Of a stretch of 64,000 bases of DNA, positions 11,007-20,126 are shown piece after piece. Positions within the stretch are counted from its first letter, which is position 1. Each line of letters opens with the position of its first letter. The stretch comes from Bradyrhizobium huanghuaihaiense (GTDB lineage: Bacteria > Pseudomonadota > Alphaproteobacteria > Rhizobiales > Xanthobacteraceae), in NCBI RefSeq assembly GCF_007830635.1, contig NZ_VLLA01000016.1, positions 1 to 64,000 of the forward strand, written 5' to 3'. The notes beneath the pieces were generated by a model. It was not told where the DNA came from and made no database searches. It saw only the letters and a list, made by a program, of their open reading frames with translations. Position numbers and translations under genes: made by a program.

Positions 11007-12356
11007 ATGATGAGCGCTCAGGGAACGCCCGAAATGGGCAGGACGGCAGGGGACTCCAAGGGTTTGGCAAAGCCAACGCCAAAGGGCGCCTGGACCGTCA
11101 CATTTCTCCTCTTTCTCTTCATGGTGGTGAACTTCGCCGACAAGATCGTGGTCGGTCTCGCCGGCGTGCCGATCATGACGGACATGAAGCTCAGCGCCGA
11201 GCAGTTCGGCCTGCTCGGGTCGTCGTTCTTCTTCCTGTTCTCGATCTCGGCCATCGTGGTCGGCTTCATCGTCAACAAGGTGCCGACGCGCTGGGTGCTG
11301 TTGACGCTGGCGGTGATCTGGGCGCTGGCGCAGTTCCCGATGGTCGGCACCGTCTCCTTCACCACGCTCCTGATCTGCCGCATCGTGCTGGGCGCCGGCG
11401 AAGGCCCGGCCTTCTCGGTCGCTGCGCACGCGATCTACAAATGGTTCCCCGACGAGAAGCGCACGCTGCCGACCGCGATTCTGTCGCAGGGCTCGGCCTT
11501 CGGCGTGATCCTGGCGGTGCCGGCGCTGAACTGGGTCATCGTCAATCACTCCTGGCACTACGCCTTCGGCGCGCTCGGCGTCGTCGGCCTGATCTGGGTC
11601 GCGGCCTGGCTCGCGCTCGGCAAGGAAGGCCCGCTGGAGGACACCCAGGTTCTCGCCGTCACCGAGCCGAAGATTCCCTATGTGCAGCTTCTGACCTCGC
11701 GCACCTTCCTCGGCTGCGTGATCGCGACGTTTGGCGCCTATTGGGCGCTGTCGCTCGGCCTCACCTGGTTCACGCCCTTCATCGTCAAGGGGCTCGGCTT
11801 CTCGCAGAGCCAGGCCGGCTTCATCTCGATCCTGCCCTGGGTGTTCGGTGCCACCATCGTCATCCTCACCGGATGGATCTCGCAGGTGATGATGGCGCGC
11901 GGCTACACCACGCGCATCTCGCGCGGCGTGCTCGGCTCGGTGCCGCTGATCATCGGCGGCCTGATCCTCGCCATGATGGGGCATGTCGAGGGCGCCGGCC
12001 TGCAGATCGCATCGCTCGTCGTCGGCTCCGGCCTGTGCGGCGCGATCTACGTGGTCTGCCCGCCGATGCTCGGCGAGTTCACCCCGGCCTCGCAGCGCGG
12101 CGCGGTGATCGCCATCTACGGCGCGCTCTACACGCTCTCGGGCATCATCGCGCCCAGTGTGATGGGCACCGTGATCCAGCGCTCCGGCAGCATGCTCGAC
12201 GGCTACCTGACCGGCTTCACCATCAACGCGGTGGTGATGGTCGGCTCCGGCGTCATCGGCCTGCTGCTGCTCTGGCCGAACACGGAAAAGGCGAGGTTGA
12301 CCCGTGGTGCGGCAGCGCAAGGCACGGCGCTAAAGGGCGCGGTGTCGCCGACGTAA
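11007..12356 (+). CDS. MFS transporter
   Basis: Major facilitator superfamily carrier, 449 residues, with twelve predicted membrane helices. The cytoplasmic loop after helix 2 reads NKVPTRWVLL, and the second-half loop after helix 8 is short. The N-terminal tail of about 30 residues is hydrophilic. The start at 11007 follows a strong GGGGAG ribosome site; a second ATG follows directly and could also be used. It resembles anion:cation symporter (ACS) carriers for organic acids, but the substrate is not readable. It stands alone, divergent from the ABC exporter operon. Confidence 0.9.
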   Translation: MMSAQGTPEMGRTAGDSKGLAKPTPKGAWTVTFLLFLFMVVNFADKIVVGLAGVPIMTDMKLSAEQFGLLGSSFFFLFSISAIVVGFIVNKVPTRWVLLTLAVIWALAQFPMVGTVSFTTLLICRIVLGAGEGPAFSVAAHAIYKWFPDEKRTLPTAILSQGSAFGVILAVPALNWVIVNHSWHYAFGALGVVGLIWVAAWLALGKEGPLEDTQVLAVTEPKIPYVQLLTSRTFLGCVIATFGAYWALSLGLTWFTPFIVKGLGFSQSQAGFISILPWVFGATIVILTGWISQVMMARGYTTRISRGVLGSVPLIIGGLILAMMGHVEGAGLQIASLVVGSGLCGAIYVVCPPMLGEFTPASQRGAVIAIYGALYTLSGIIAPSVMGTVIQRSGSMLDGYLTGFTINAVVMVGSGVIGLLLLWPNTEKARLTRGAAAQGTALKGAVSPT

Positions 12357-12388
12357 GGGGCGCTTAAGAAGCCTGCCACAAATACAAT

Positions 12389-12510
12389 CGTCGTCCCGGC
12401 GAAGGCCGGGACCCCTACGCCGCAGCAATCGTTTTGCGAAGACTCGGAGTTACGAGCTTCGCCCCAAACCACTTCCTGTGGTTATGGGTCCCGGCCTTCG
12501 CCGGGACGAC
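12389..12510. repeat. Palindromic intergenic repeat, family A
   Basis: Inverted repeat with outer arms CGTCGTCCCGGCGAAGGCC and GGCCTTCGCCGGGACGAC. It sits between convergent genes (MFS carrier and amidohydrolase), where it could serve as a two-way transcript end. Confidence 0.9.
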
Positions 12511-12557
12511 ACTGAAAGTGAGGCGCGGCTTTCGCGCCTCACATGTATCCCACAGCC

Positions 12558-14276
12558 CTAGCTCGCCACCCCCTGCGCCCCACGAATCAACTTCCCCGGC
12601 CGCCGTCCCGTCGCCTCGCCGTGCCGCCGCGTCACGACGCCCGACACGATCGTCGCCTCGTAGCCGTCGACATCCTGCAACAGCCTGCGACCGCCGACCG
12701 GCAGGTCGTAATGCACCTTTGGCGGATGCAGGTGCAGCCGGTCGTAGTCGATCAAATTGACGTCGGCCTTGTAGCCCGGCGCGATCAGCCCGCGGTCGGT
12801 GAGGCCGACCGAAAGCGCGGTCTTGCGCGACTGCGCGGCGACGACGAACGGGATCGACAGCTTCTCGCCGCGCGTGCGGTCGCGCGTCCAGTGCGTCAGC
12901 AGATAGGTCGGGAAGCTCGCATCGCAGATGATGCCGCAATGCGCGCCGCCGTCGGACAGGCCCGGCACCGATTGCGGATCGATCAGCATCTCGCGCGTCG
13001 CATCGAGATTGCCGTCGGAATAGTTGAGGAAGGGCACGTAGAGCATGCCGCGGCCCTCGTCGGACAGCATCGCGTCGTAAGCGAGCTCTTCCGGCTGCCT
13101 TCCCTGCTTGCGCGCCTGCGGCCCGAGCGCGTTCTCAGGCGGCTGCTCATAGTCCGGGGGATCGCCGAGCAGGAACATCTTGTCGTAATTGGGCCGGAAG
13201 AACAGCGGATCGTCGGTCGCGGTCGCCGTCTCGCTCAGGATCGCCTTGCGGATCTCAGGTTGGTGCAGCCGCGCCAGCCGCTCGTGCAGCGGCAGATGCG
13301 CGATCGCCTTGTAGCTCGGATGGGTCTGGAACGGATTGCGCGACAGCTCGAGCCCGAGCAGCAGGCCCACAGGGCGCGCCGCAATCTGCGCCGTAATGGA
13401 GAGGCCGCGCTTGGCCGCCGCATTGATCTCGTCCAGCGTCTGGCGCCAGCGGTTTGGCGATTTGTCGTTCTGCGTGATCGAGAACGAGATCGGACACTTC
13501 GTGCTGTCGGCGACCCGCAGCATCATCGGCAAATCTTCGTGGATGGTCGAGAGATCGAGCACGAATTGCAGCACGCTCCGGCCCTGCCGATGCATGGCGC
13601 CGGCAATCGCGGTGAGCTCGTCCTCGCCGGCCTTCAGGGTCGGCGTGAAATCGCCGGTCGAGGTGCGGTGGTTGAGCGTGCGCGAGGTCGAGAAGCCGAG
13701 CGCGCCGGAGCGCACCGCCTCGCCCGCGAGCTTGGCCATCGCCGCGTTGTCTTCCGCCGTCGAGGGATCGCGGCGCGCGCCGCGCTCGCCCATGACATAG
13801 ACCCGCAGCGCCGCATGCGGCAGCTGCGCGCCGACATCGATGTCGAAATCGCGCCTGGAGAGCCAGTCCATGTAATCGGGAAAGCTCTCCCAGGCCCAGG
13901 GAATGCCGGCGCTCAAGACCGGCTCGGGAATGTCCTCGACGCCTTCCATCAGCTGGATCAGCCGGGTGTGGTCGGCCGGCTTGCACGGCGCGAAGCCGAC
14001 GCCGCAATTGCCCATGATCGCGGTGGTGACGCCGTTCTGCGAGGACGGCGTGATGTCCTGGCTCCAGGTCACCTGCCCGTCGTAATGGGTGTGCACGTCC
14101 ACGAAGCCCGGCGTCACCAGTTTTCCGCGCGCGTCGATCTCTTCTTGTCCCTTCGCGGAGACCTTGCCGACCTCGCTGATCCTGCCGCCGGTGATGGCGA
14201 CGTCAGCCTCGAACAGCTCGCCGCCACCGCCGTCCGCAACAGTGCCGCCGCGGATTACGAGATCAGGATTGCTCAT
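12558..14276 (-). CDS. D-aminoacylase/N-acyl-D-amino acid deacylase-type amidohydrolase
   Basis: Metal-dependent amidohydrolase of the N-acyl-D-amino acid deacylase family, 572 residues. The metal-binding HxH is at residues 62-64 (TPGFVDVHTHYDGQ), and the C-terminal segment GYKADVNLIDYDRL followed by a GVVTRRHGEATGRRPGKLIR ending is typical of the group. Related enzymes remove acyl groups from N-acyl-D-amino acids, but many members have unknown substrates. The MFS gene at 14478-15686 lies upstream on the same strand and may import the substrate, with a family A repeat between the two. The start at 14276 gives a standard N-terminal beta strand (MSNPDLVIRGGTVADG). Confidence 0.88.
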   Translation of the reverse strand: MSNPDLVIRGGTVADGGGGELFEADVAITGGRISEVGKVSAKGQEEIDARGKLVTPGFVDVHTHYDGQVTWSQDITPSSQNGVTTAIMGNCGVGFAPCKPADHTRLIQLMEGVEDIPEPVLSAGIPWAWESFPDYMDWLSRRDFDIDVGAQLPHAALRVYVMGERGARRDPSTAEDNAAMAKLAGEAVRSGALGFSTSRTLNHRTSTGDFTPTLKAGEDELTAIAGAMHRQGRSVLQFVLDLSTIHEDLPMMLRVADSTKCPISFSITQNDKSPNRWRQTLDEINAAAKRGLSITAQIAARPVGLLLGLELSRNPFQTHPSYKAIAHLPLHERLARLHQPEIRKAILSETATATDDPLFFRPNYDKMFLLGDPPDYEQPPENALGPQARKQGRQPEELAYDAMLSDEGRGMLYVPFLNYSDGNLDATREMLIDPQSVPGLSDGGAHCGIICDASFPTYLLTHWTRDRTRGEKLSIPFVVAAQSRKTALSVGLTDRGLIAPGYKADVNLIDYDRLHLHPPKVHYDLPVGGRRLLQDVDGYEATIVSGVVTRRHGEATGRRPGKLIRGAQGVAS

Positions 14277-14320
14277 GGTGTTTCTTCCCGTTTTGTTGTT
14301 CTTGCGCGTTTTATTTTACT

Positions 14321-14464
14321 CGTCGTCCCGGACAAGCGCGCCCTAAGCGCGCGCAGATCCGGGACCCATAACCACAGGGAGACGTTTGGCGAAGACTCGG
14401 AGTTATCAGCTCGCCCTAAAACCACTCCCTGGGGTAATGGGTCCCGGCCTTCGCCGGGACGACG
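14321..14464. repeat. Palindromic intergenic repeat, family A
   Basis: Inverted repeat from CGTCGTCCCGGACAAG to TTCGCCGGGACGACG with inner arms GACCCATAACCACAGGGAG and a diverged partner. It lies between two genes of the same orientation, the MFS carrier and the amidohydrolase. Confidence 0.88.
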
Positions 14465-14477
14465 ATTGAGTTTGTGG

Positions 14478-15686
14478 CTACGACTCGGCTTGCCGCTTCC
14501 GCTCCGTGAACGGCGAAAGCACCACCGTCGCCAGCATGAAGATCACCGACGCGCCGAACACCCAGTGCGGCGCGCTCTGGTCCATGATCCAGCCGAACAG
14601 CAGCGGTGAGACGATGCCGCCGAGATTGAAGCCGGTCGAGACGATGCCGAAGGCGCGCCCCGCTGCACCCGCAGGCGCGGCATTGCGCACCAGCATGTCC
14701 CGCGACGGCGCGATCACGCCGGAGAGGAAGCCTGCCGTCGCCATCGCGGCGGTGAGAGCCCAGCCCGGCAGCGTGACCAGCGCGATCAGCAGCACGAGCG
14801 CTGCGTTCACGGCAAAGCAGGCGGCGGCGACATAGCCGTGGCGCTCGGTGTGGTCGGCGAGGAAGCCGCCGGCGAGCACGCCCGCGGCGCTGCAGCCGAG
14901 GAACGCCGTCAGCATGACGTTGGCCGAGGAATAGGAAGCGCCATAACCGCTCATCAGCGCGACCACGCCGAAATTGTTGATGCCGGCGACCGACAGGCTG
15001 AGCAGCATGAACAGCACGGTCAGCATCATCAGTGCCGGCGTGATGACGGCCTGCTTCGGTGCGTTCTCCGCGCCCGGTTTCTTCTTGTGCGCGCCGGCAT
15101 CGGGAATGTTCATGGCAATCAGCAGCAACGCCACCAGCACGGCGATCGCCCCCGACGCGATCAAAGCACCGGTGCCGCCGGATATCGTGACGAGCGCTGC
15201 GACGATCGCCGGAGCCACCGCGCCGCCGAGAAAACCCGCAAAGGTGTGGACCGAGAAGGCGCGGCCCATCCGCGCCTCGTCCATGTGCTCGGCCAGGATG
15301 GCGTAATCGGCGGGGTGATAGACGCTGTTGGCGAGCCCGAGCAGCACGGCGCAGGCGATCAGCGAGGCGTAGCTCAGATGCAGGCCGAGCAGGATCAGCG
15401 CAAAGCCGCCGAGCGTCAGCCCGGCCAGCAGGATCTTGCGCGCGCCAAAATGGTCGACGAGATAGCCGGTCGGCGCCTGCGTCAGGCCGGACACCACCGC
15501 GAACACGGTCAGCGACAAGCCGAGCTCGACATAGCCGACGCCGAGCTTGTCCTTCAGGAACGGGAACAGCATCGGCAGGACCAGCAGATGGAAATGGCTG
15601 ACCCAATGCGCGATCGAGATCCCCGTCAGCGTGCGCAGCGCACTGTCCGCCTTGCCTTGCTGCGGTGCGGCGAGAACGTCGACCAT
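14478..15686 (-). CDS. MFS transporter
   Basis: Major facilitator carrier of 402 residues with twelve helices. The loop after helix 2 reads DHFGARKILL and the matching loop in the second half reads DHTERHGYV, both usual MFS motif A variants. The N-terminus SIAHWVSHFHLLVLPMLFPF resembles fosmidomycin-resistance type carriers. It is on the same strand as, and upstream of, the D-aminoacylase-like gene, so it may import that enzyme's substrate, but the repeat in between leaves cotranscription unproven. Confidence 0.88.
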   Translation of the reverse strand: MVDVLAAPQQGKADSALRTLTGISIAHWVSHFHLLVLPMLFPFLKDKLGVGYVELGLSLTVFAVVSGLTQAPTGYLVDHFGARKILLAGLTLGGFALILLGLHLSYASLIACAVLLGLANSVYHPADYAILAEHMDEARMGRAFSVHTFAGFLGGAVAPAIVAALVTISGGTGALIASGAIAVLVALLLIAMNIPDAGAHKKKPGAENAPKQAVITPALMMLTVLFMLLSLSVAGINNFGVVALMSGYGASYSSANVMLTAFLGCSAAGVLAGGFLADHTERHGYVAAACFAVNAALVLLIALVTLPGWALTAAMATAGFLSGVIAPSRDMLVRNAAPAGAAGRAFGIVSTGFNLGGIVSPLLFGWIMDQSAPHWVFGASVIFMLATVVLSPFTERKRQAES

Positions 15687-15791
15687 TGCAGTTCCGTTTC
15701 ACTCCCGATGGACGCGCAAACTATCGGGGAGGGCGGTTATTTGTCCATGAACGCAGGCGCATGGCAGGTAGCGCGGGCGGGGATTCCATCC

Positions 15792-15928
15792 CCGCTGTCG
15801 TCCCTGCGAACGCAGGGACCCATACCGCGTGATATCTCGATTGTGACAGGTCGCAGTACCGAACGGCGATCCCCCGCCAAACTTCTCCCTGGGGTTATGG
15901 GTCCCTGCGTTCGCAGGGACGACAGCGG
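15792..15928. repeat. Palindromic intergenic repeat, family A variant
   Basis: Inverted repeat with arms CCGCTGTCGTCCCTGCGAA and TTCGCAGGGACGACAGCGG. The tips differ from the other family A copies (CCTGCG instead of CCGGCG) but compensating changes keep pairing, which supports selection for the hairpin. Confidence 0.88.
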
Positions 15929-15969
15929 AGAGTGGGGCGCTAGCGTCGGATCAGAACCAGTAGTCCCCC

Positions 15970-16140
15970 TCACAACGGCTCGTCATCCGCCCCATACCGA
16001 TCACGCTTCGGCGTTGCGATGTCGCCGTCCTCGTAATCGTCGTCGTCGATGGCGCGCGGCGGCGGTGGCTTCTTCGCCTTGTCGTCCGCTGATTTGGGCG
16101 GCTCGCCCGGCTTGGCGGTCTTGTTGGCAGTCTTGGCCAT
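15970..16140 (-). CDS. Small charged hypothetical protein
   Basis: Predicted 56-residue, low-complexity, strongly charged protein. A lysine/alanine/proline-rich first half is followed by an acidic run (AIDDDDYEDGD) and a basic-acidic tail. The start at 16140 (MAKTANKTAKPGEPP) is chosen because the upstream extension is His/Pro-rich and lacks support. No domain, signal or membrane segment is visible, and it is probably disordered. It sits alone between a family A repeat and the persulfide dioxygenase-rhodanese gene. I do not recognise a function. Confidence 0.5.
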   Translation of the reverse strand: MAKTANKTAKPGEPPKSADDKAKKPPPPRAIDDDDYEDGDIATPKRDRYGADDEPL

Positions 16141-16228
16141 GGCTGGTCCCGGATGGTGATGCTGCATCCGAATCTACCTGCACAATATGTGCGGTTCCTG
16201 ACTTATCTCAAGGGACGCGCCGAGCCCG

Positions 16229-17266
16229 TCAGTGCACGATCGGCCCGCCCGCCTTCTTCCAGGCATCGATGCCGCCGGCGATATGGGCGGTGTTGAGCAA
16301 GCCAGCGTCCTTGGCAGCCGCGACCGCCATCGCCGAGCGTTCGCCGAAGGCGCAGAAGAACACCACGCGGCGCCCCGTGGCGGCCGCGACCTCGCGCAGC
16401 ATGCCGCCGGGCTTCAGGCTTTCCTCGACCGAGGGATAGGGCGTGTGCAGCGCGCCTTCGAGCATGCCGTGCTTCATCCGCTCATTGGTCTCGCGCAGAT
16501 CCACCAGCAGGATGTCGGGCCGGTGGAGCGAGCGGATCGCCTCGACCGCGCTGAGCGCGCGGCCCTCCTTCTCCAGCTCCTCCTGATGCAGGCCGACCCG
16601 CATGTTGGCGGGCACGGCCACGTCCATCATCTTCGGATTGGGCAGCTTCAGGTTCGCCATCAGCTCGATGTATTCGTCGACCGAGCGCACCTGGAGCCGC
16701 GGGTTGTAGCGCTTCTCCTCGCCGATGGTGGAGACGGTGTCGCCCTTGTAGTCATGCGCCGGAAACACCATCGTCTCGTCGGGCAGCTTGAGCAGGCGAT
16801 TGAAGATCGACTCGTACTGCGCGCGCGACGAGCCGTTCTGGAAATCGGTGCGGCCGGTGCCGCGGATCAGTAGCGTGTCGCCAGTGAAGACGCGGTCGCC
16901 CATCAAATAGGAATAGGAATCGTCGGTGTGGCCCGGCGTGTACATCACGTCGAGCGACAGGCCCTCGATCGTCACCTTGTCGCCGTCCGCGACCCGCATC
17001 GCCACCACGTCGGCCTTGGTCTGGTCGCCCATCACGGTCATGCAATGAGTGCGGTCGCGCAACTCGCCGAGCCCGGTGACGTGGTCGGCATGCAGATGCG
17101 TGTCGACGGCCTTGACCAGCTTGAGGTCGAGCTCGCGCAGCAGCTGGCAATAGCGATCGACCTTCTCCAGCACGGGATCGAGGATCAGCGCCTCGCCGCC
17201 GGGGCGGCTGGCGAGGACGTAGCTGTAGGTGCCCGAAACGCTGTCGAAGAGCTGGCGGAAGATCAT
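16229..17266 (-). CDS. Persulfide dioxygenase-like MBL hydrolase fused to rhodanese
   Basis: Two-domain enzyme of 345 residues. The N-terminal part is a metallo-beta-lactamase fold of the ETHE1/persulfide dioxygenase type, with HLHADH (residues 57-62), PGHTDD (His113) and FTGD (Asp130) as metal ligands. The C-terminal part is a rhodanese domain with the active loop CAFGERS. ETHE1-like enzymes oxidise glutathione persulfide to sulfite, and the rhodanese moves sulfane sulfur between carriers; the same fusion is known as Blh in BigR-controlled sulfide detoxification. Its place beside the sox operon fits a role in handling sulfane sulfur. The start at 17266 (MIFRQLFDSVSGTYSY) matches the family N-terminus. 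Confidence 0.88.
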   Translation of the reverse strand: MIFRQLFDSVSGTYSYVLASRPGGEALILDPVLEKVDRYCQLLRELDLKLVKAVDTHLHADHVTGLGELRDRTHCMTVMGDQTKADVVAMRVADGDKVTIEGLSLDVMYTPGHTDDSYSYLMGDRVFTGDTLLIRGTGRTDFQNGSSRAQYESIFNRLLKLPDETMVFPAHDYKGDTVSTIGEEKRYNPRLQVRSVDEYIELMANLKLPNPKMMDVAVPANMRVGLHQEELEKEGRALSAVEAIRSLHRPDILLVDLRETNERMKHGMLEGALHTPYPSVEESLKPGGMLREVAAATGRRVVFFCAFGERSAMAVAAAKDAGLLNTAHIAGGIDAWKKAGGPIVH

Positions 17267-17330
17267 GGCAGGACCCGGCTTGGAACTGATGTCCAAGATT
17301 CTACTACGGCATGGGTCGGAAAGAGAAGCA

Positions 17331-17345
17331 ATTCACTGTGTGAAT
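17331..17345. promoter_or_regulatory. Candidate operator upstream of the MBL-rhodanese gene
   Basis: Perfect six-base inverted repeat ATTCAC-TGT-GTGAAT, about 65 bases upstream of the start codon in an AT-rich stretch. Position and symmetry fit a repressor site. No regulator gene is adjacent. Confidence 0.4.
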
Positions 17346-17407
17346 GGTAATATTTGGAAGATTTTTGTTTCGAGTGATGGGTGGGGGCTGTTGCCCCCAA
17401 TCTCGGT

Positions 17408-17533
17408 GTCGTCCCGGCGAAGGCCGGGACCCATACCGCGTGATCCTTCGGGAGGGGCGGTGGGAGTACCGAACGACGGATCTTCGCCAAACTCCTGCCT
17501 GGGAGTATGGGTCCCGGCCTGCGCCGGGACGAC
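17408..17533. repeat. Palindromic intergenic repeat, family A
   Basis: Inverted repeat GTCGTCCCGGCGAAGGCC ... GGCCTGCGCCGGGACGAC with a GGGACCCATACCGCG inner arm. It separates the MBL-rhodanese gene from the end of the sox operon. Confidence 0.88.
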
Positions 17534-17553
17534 AGGGGAGGGTGTGGCTCAGA

Positions 17554-18012
17554 TTACGGCCGCACCACCGTGTACCCGTTCTCCGCCAGGAACAGGATCT
17601 GCCCGACCCCCACCTGCACCGGCGTCGCGCCCGGGATGAACTCCGGCCGCTTGCCGGTCTCGCGCTCGAGCGTGTCCACCGTGTTGAGGCAGATGTCGAA
17701 GCGCACGCCCTGGGCGATCAGGCTTTCGACCTGCTTGCGGCGCTCGCTGCCAGCGAGCAGCAAATCGATGCCGGGGCCGAACGCCACCACCTCGATCGCG
17801 ACCTTGTCGGGATCGTAGGCCTTCAGCAGATTGTTGGCGACGCTCAACACCAGCGCCTGCTTTTTCGCATCGCCGTCGGAGAGCTGGAGCACGATCTTGT
17901 GCTCGGCGAACGGCTTGTCCTGGAGCGGCACCTGCTGCGCCGACGCCGGCAGCATCGCGGCCCAGCCCAGCAGCGCCAGCAGCATCGCGCGAAACACCTG
18001 CAACCGCATCAT
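17554..18012 (-). CDS. DsrE-like periplasmic protein of the sox operon
   Basis: Predicted exported protein of 152 residues. A signal peptide (LLALLGWAAMLPASAQQ) is followed by a DsrE/DsrF-like fold: KIVLQLSDGDAKKQALVLSVANNLL, then IEVVAFGPGID, then a segment with a single cysteine (VRFDICLNTVDTLE). DsrE-like proteins carry or relay sulfane sulfur, and the lone cysteine could be the carrier residue. The start codon lies one base after the soxB stop, so it is the last gene of the sox operon. Two adjacent ATG codons (18012 and 18009) are both possible starts. Function is inferred from fold and context. Confidence 0.8.
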   Translation of the reverse strand: MMRLQVFRAMLLALLGWAAMLPASAQQVPLQDKPFAEHKIVLQLSDGDAKKQALVLSVANNLLKAYDPDKVAIEVVAFGPGIDLLLAGSERRKQVESLIAQGVRFDICLNTVDTLERETGKRPEFIPGATPVQVGVGQILFLAENGYTVVRP

Positions 18013-18013
18013 T

Positions 18014-19759
18014 CTATCCCGCAATGCCTGGGTTGCCGTCGACGCCTTTCAGCGCGATGCCGGTGCCGAGCCGCTCCTGAAGCATCCGGCCCGAGCGCAG
18101 ATATTTGCCGACGACGTCCCACACCGGTGCGCCCTGCCGGCCGTTGACCGAGGCCCAGCCTGCCACCTTGTAGCGGTGGCTGGCGCTGATCGCCTTGCCG
18201 CCATCGAGCCTCAGCTCCGAGATGCGGCTGCCGATCGCATCCGTCGGCGTGCAGGTGTAGCTGAGCCCGCCGGCGCGCACCATGTCGCCGCCCTGCTGGT
18301 AATAGGGATCGGCGTTGAAGAGATTGTCGCAGACATCTTCCAGCACGGTCTTGATCTCTGCGCCGGTCATCTCCTGCACGTAGGTCTCGGGATAGGTGAT
18401 CGCGGTTTCCGCGAGCAGGTCCTCCATGGTCAGCGCCTGGCCCGACAGCGCGGTGACGCCCCAGCGGAAGCCCGGCGACAGCGCGATCTCGGCATCGAGC
18501 TCGGTGCGCAGCGCGGTGCAGATCACCTCGTCCATGGGACCGGTGAAATTGCCGCGGCGATAGAGCAGGCGGTCGGGCGTCGCGATCTTCTCCGACCAGT
18601 CGGAGACATGCGGCGCGCGAACCCGCCCGATCAGCTCGGCCATCGCGGGATCGGGCTTCAGGAGCTCCGAATAGACCGGCAACAGGCGATACCTGACGTC
18701 GCTGACCTTGCCCTTGTCGAGCGCGAGATCGAGCACGCCCAAAAATTTTCCGTTGGAGCCGGCATTGGTGACGAGCGTGGTGCCGCCCGCGTTCTTCACC
18801 GCAATCGGCTGCGGCACGGCATCATGGGTGTGTCCGCCGAGGATGACGTCGATGCCGCTGACGCGGCTGGCGAGCTTGAGGTCGACGTCCATGCCGTTGT
18901 GCGACAGCAGAATGACGGCATCGACCTTGTCGGTGCCGCGCAAGGCATCGACATGCTTCTGCAGCTCCTCCTCGCGGATGCCGAAGGTCCAGTCCGGCGT
19001 GAAACGCTTGGGATGCGCGATCGGGACGTAAGGGAAGGCCTGGCCGACGATCGCGACGCGATGACCGCCGAGCTCCTTGATGAACGAAGGCTTGAACACG
19101 CGCCCGGTCGCGGGGTCGAAGGCGCGGGCGTCGTTGAACGCGGCTTCCTCGGTCAGGAACACGTTCTGAGCCAGAAACTCGCCCTTGAAGCGCTCGAGAT
19201 TGTCGCGCAGCACCTGCTCGCCATAGGTGAATTCCCAATGCCCGGTCATCGCCTCGATGCCGAGCAGATTGGCGACCTCCACCATGTCGCGGCCCTGCAT
19301 GACGTTGGCAAGCCCGGTGCCCTGCCAGAGGTCGCCGCCGTCGACGAGCACGGAATCCTTCTCGCCGACATCGCCGCGCAGGCGGTCGACCAGGGTCTTC
19401 AGATGGGCAAAGCCGCCGAGCTTGCCGAAGCGGCCCGCGGACTTCTCGAACTCGAAGCAGGTGAAGGCATAGGCATCGGCGCTGTCGGGCCTGATGCCGA
19501 ACCGTTCCAGGAAGGCGCGTCCGACCAGATGCGGCGGCCGTCCCGCCATCTCACCGATGCCGATATTGACGCTGGGTTCGCGGAAATAGACCGGGTTGAG
19601 CTGCGCATGCGCGTCGGTGATGTGCAGGATCCGCGCATTGCCGAACCGTTCGAGCTCGTAAATGCTTGCGGTCTCAGTGCCGCGCGCAAGCCGGGGCAGG
19701 CTGAGCGATGCGGCGGCAAGACCTGCCCCCTTCAGGAAATCGCGGCGGCGGATGGCCAT
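18014..19759 (-). CDS. soxB: Thiosulfohydrolase SoxB
   Basis: Periplasmic dimanganese enzyme that hydrolyses the sulfonate from the thiosulfate bound to SoxY. It has 581 residues and a twin-arginine signal (IRRRDFLKGAGLAAASLSL), as expected for SoxB. The calcineurin/5'-nucleotidase motifs are present: HITDAHAQ (residues 46-53), a DGGDLWQGTGLA motif and GGHTHD. The C-terminal 5'-nucleotidase domain follows (TVLEDVCDNLFNADPYYQQG). It lies 61 bases downstream of soxK and directly before the DsrE-like gene. Confidence 0.96.
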   Translation of the reverse strand: MAIRRRDFLKGAGLAAASLSLPRLARGTETASIYELERFGNARILHITDAHAQLNPVYFREPSVNIGIGEMAGRPPHLVGRAFLERFGIRPDSADAYAFTCFEFEKSAGRFGKLGGFAHLKTLVDRLRGDVGEKDSVLVDGGDLWQGTGLANVMQGRDMVEVANLLGIEAMTGHWEFTYGEQVLRDNLERFKGEFLAQNVFLTEEAAFNDARAFDPATGRVFKPSFIKELGGHRVAIVGQAFPYVPIAHPKRFTPDWTFGIREEELQKHVDALRGTDKVDAVILLSHNGMDVDLKLASRVSGIDVILGGHTHDAVPQPIAVKNAGGTTLVTNAGSNGKFLGVLDLALDKGKVSDVRYRLLPVYSELLKPDPAMAELIGRVRAPHVSDWSEKIATPDRLLYRRGNFTGPMDEVICTALRTELDAEIALSPGFRWGVTALSGQALTMEDLLAETAITYPETYVQEMTGAEIKTVLEDVCDNLFNADPYYQQGGDMVRAGGLSYTCTPTDAIGSRISELRLDGGKAISASHRYKVAGWASVNGRQGAPVWDVVGKYLRSGRMLQERLGTGIALKGVDGNPGIAG

Positions 19760-19820
19760 CTCGAATCTCGAATTCTCCGCGCCCCTTCAACGACGGTCCG
19801 ACAGTTCCAATAGGCCCAGT

Positions 19821-20126
19821 CTAGCGGATTTCCATCGCCTTCCAGGCTTCTTTTTCGGACGTCGCCTGGAAGATCGACGCCTTCGCCAGCGCTTCGGCTT
19901 CCTTGGCTGCGGCCAGCGCGCGGTCGAAATCGCCGCCGTCGGCCGCCTTCTTGGCGGCTGCCAGCGCAGATACGGTCACGGTCCACTGGTTGCGCATCCC
20001 GGCTGCCTCCTTGGAGGCGGCCTCGGCGGCGGCATAGGCCGCCTTGTAGTCCGCCTCGTTTGCCGCGCGCGCGGATGGCGCAAGGCTCAGGGCGAGCAGC
20101 ATGGCGAGAGGAAGTGACAGCTTCAT
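19821..20126 (-). CDS. soxK: SoxXA-binding protein SoxK
   Basis: Small periplasmic protein of 101 residues with a signal peptide (LPLAMLLALSLAPSARAA). The mature part is almost entirely alanine/lysine-rich helix (AAYAAAEAASKEAAGMRNQW) and ends with ASEKEAW-type residues, as seen in SoxK/SAXB proteins that bind and stabilise the SoxXA cytochrome. Its start overlaps the soxA stop by four bases. The family call rests on size, composition and position between soxA and soxB. Confidence 0.8.
   Translation of the reverse strand: MKLSLPLAMLLALSLAPSARAANEADYKAAYAAAEAASKEAAGMRNQWTVTVSALAAAKKAADGGDFDRALAAAKEAEALAKASIFQATSEKEAWKAMEIR

Noticed and set aside
12543..14609. Long plus-strand frame opposite the D-aminoacylase-like gene
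   Set aside because: Arginine-rich shadow of a well-supported amidohydrolase; no ribosome site or motifs.
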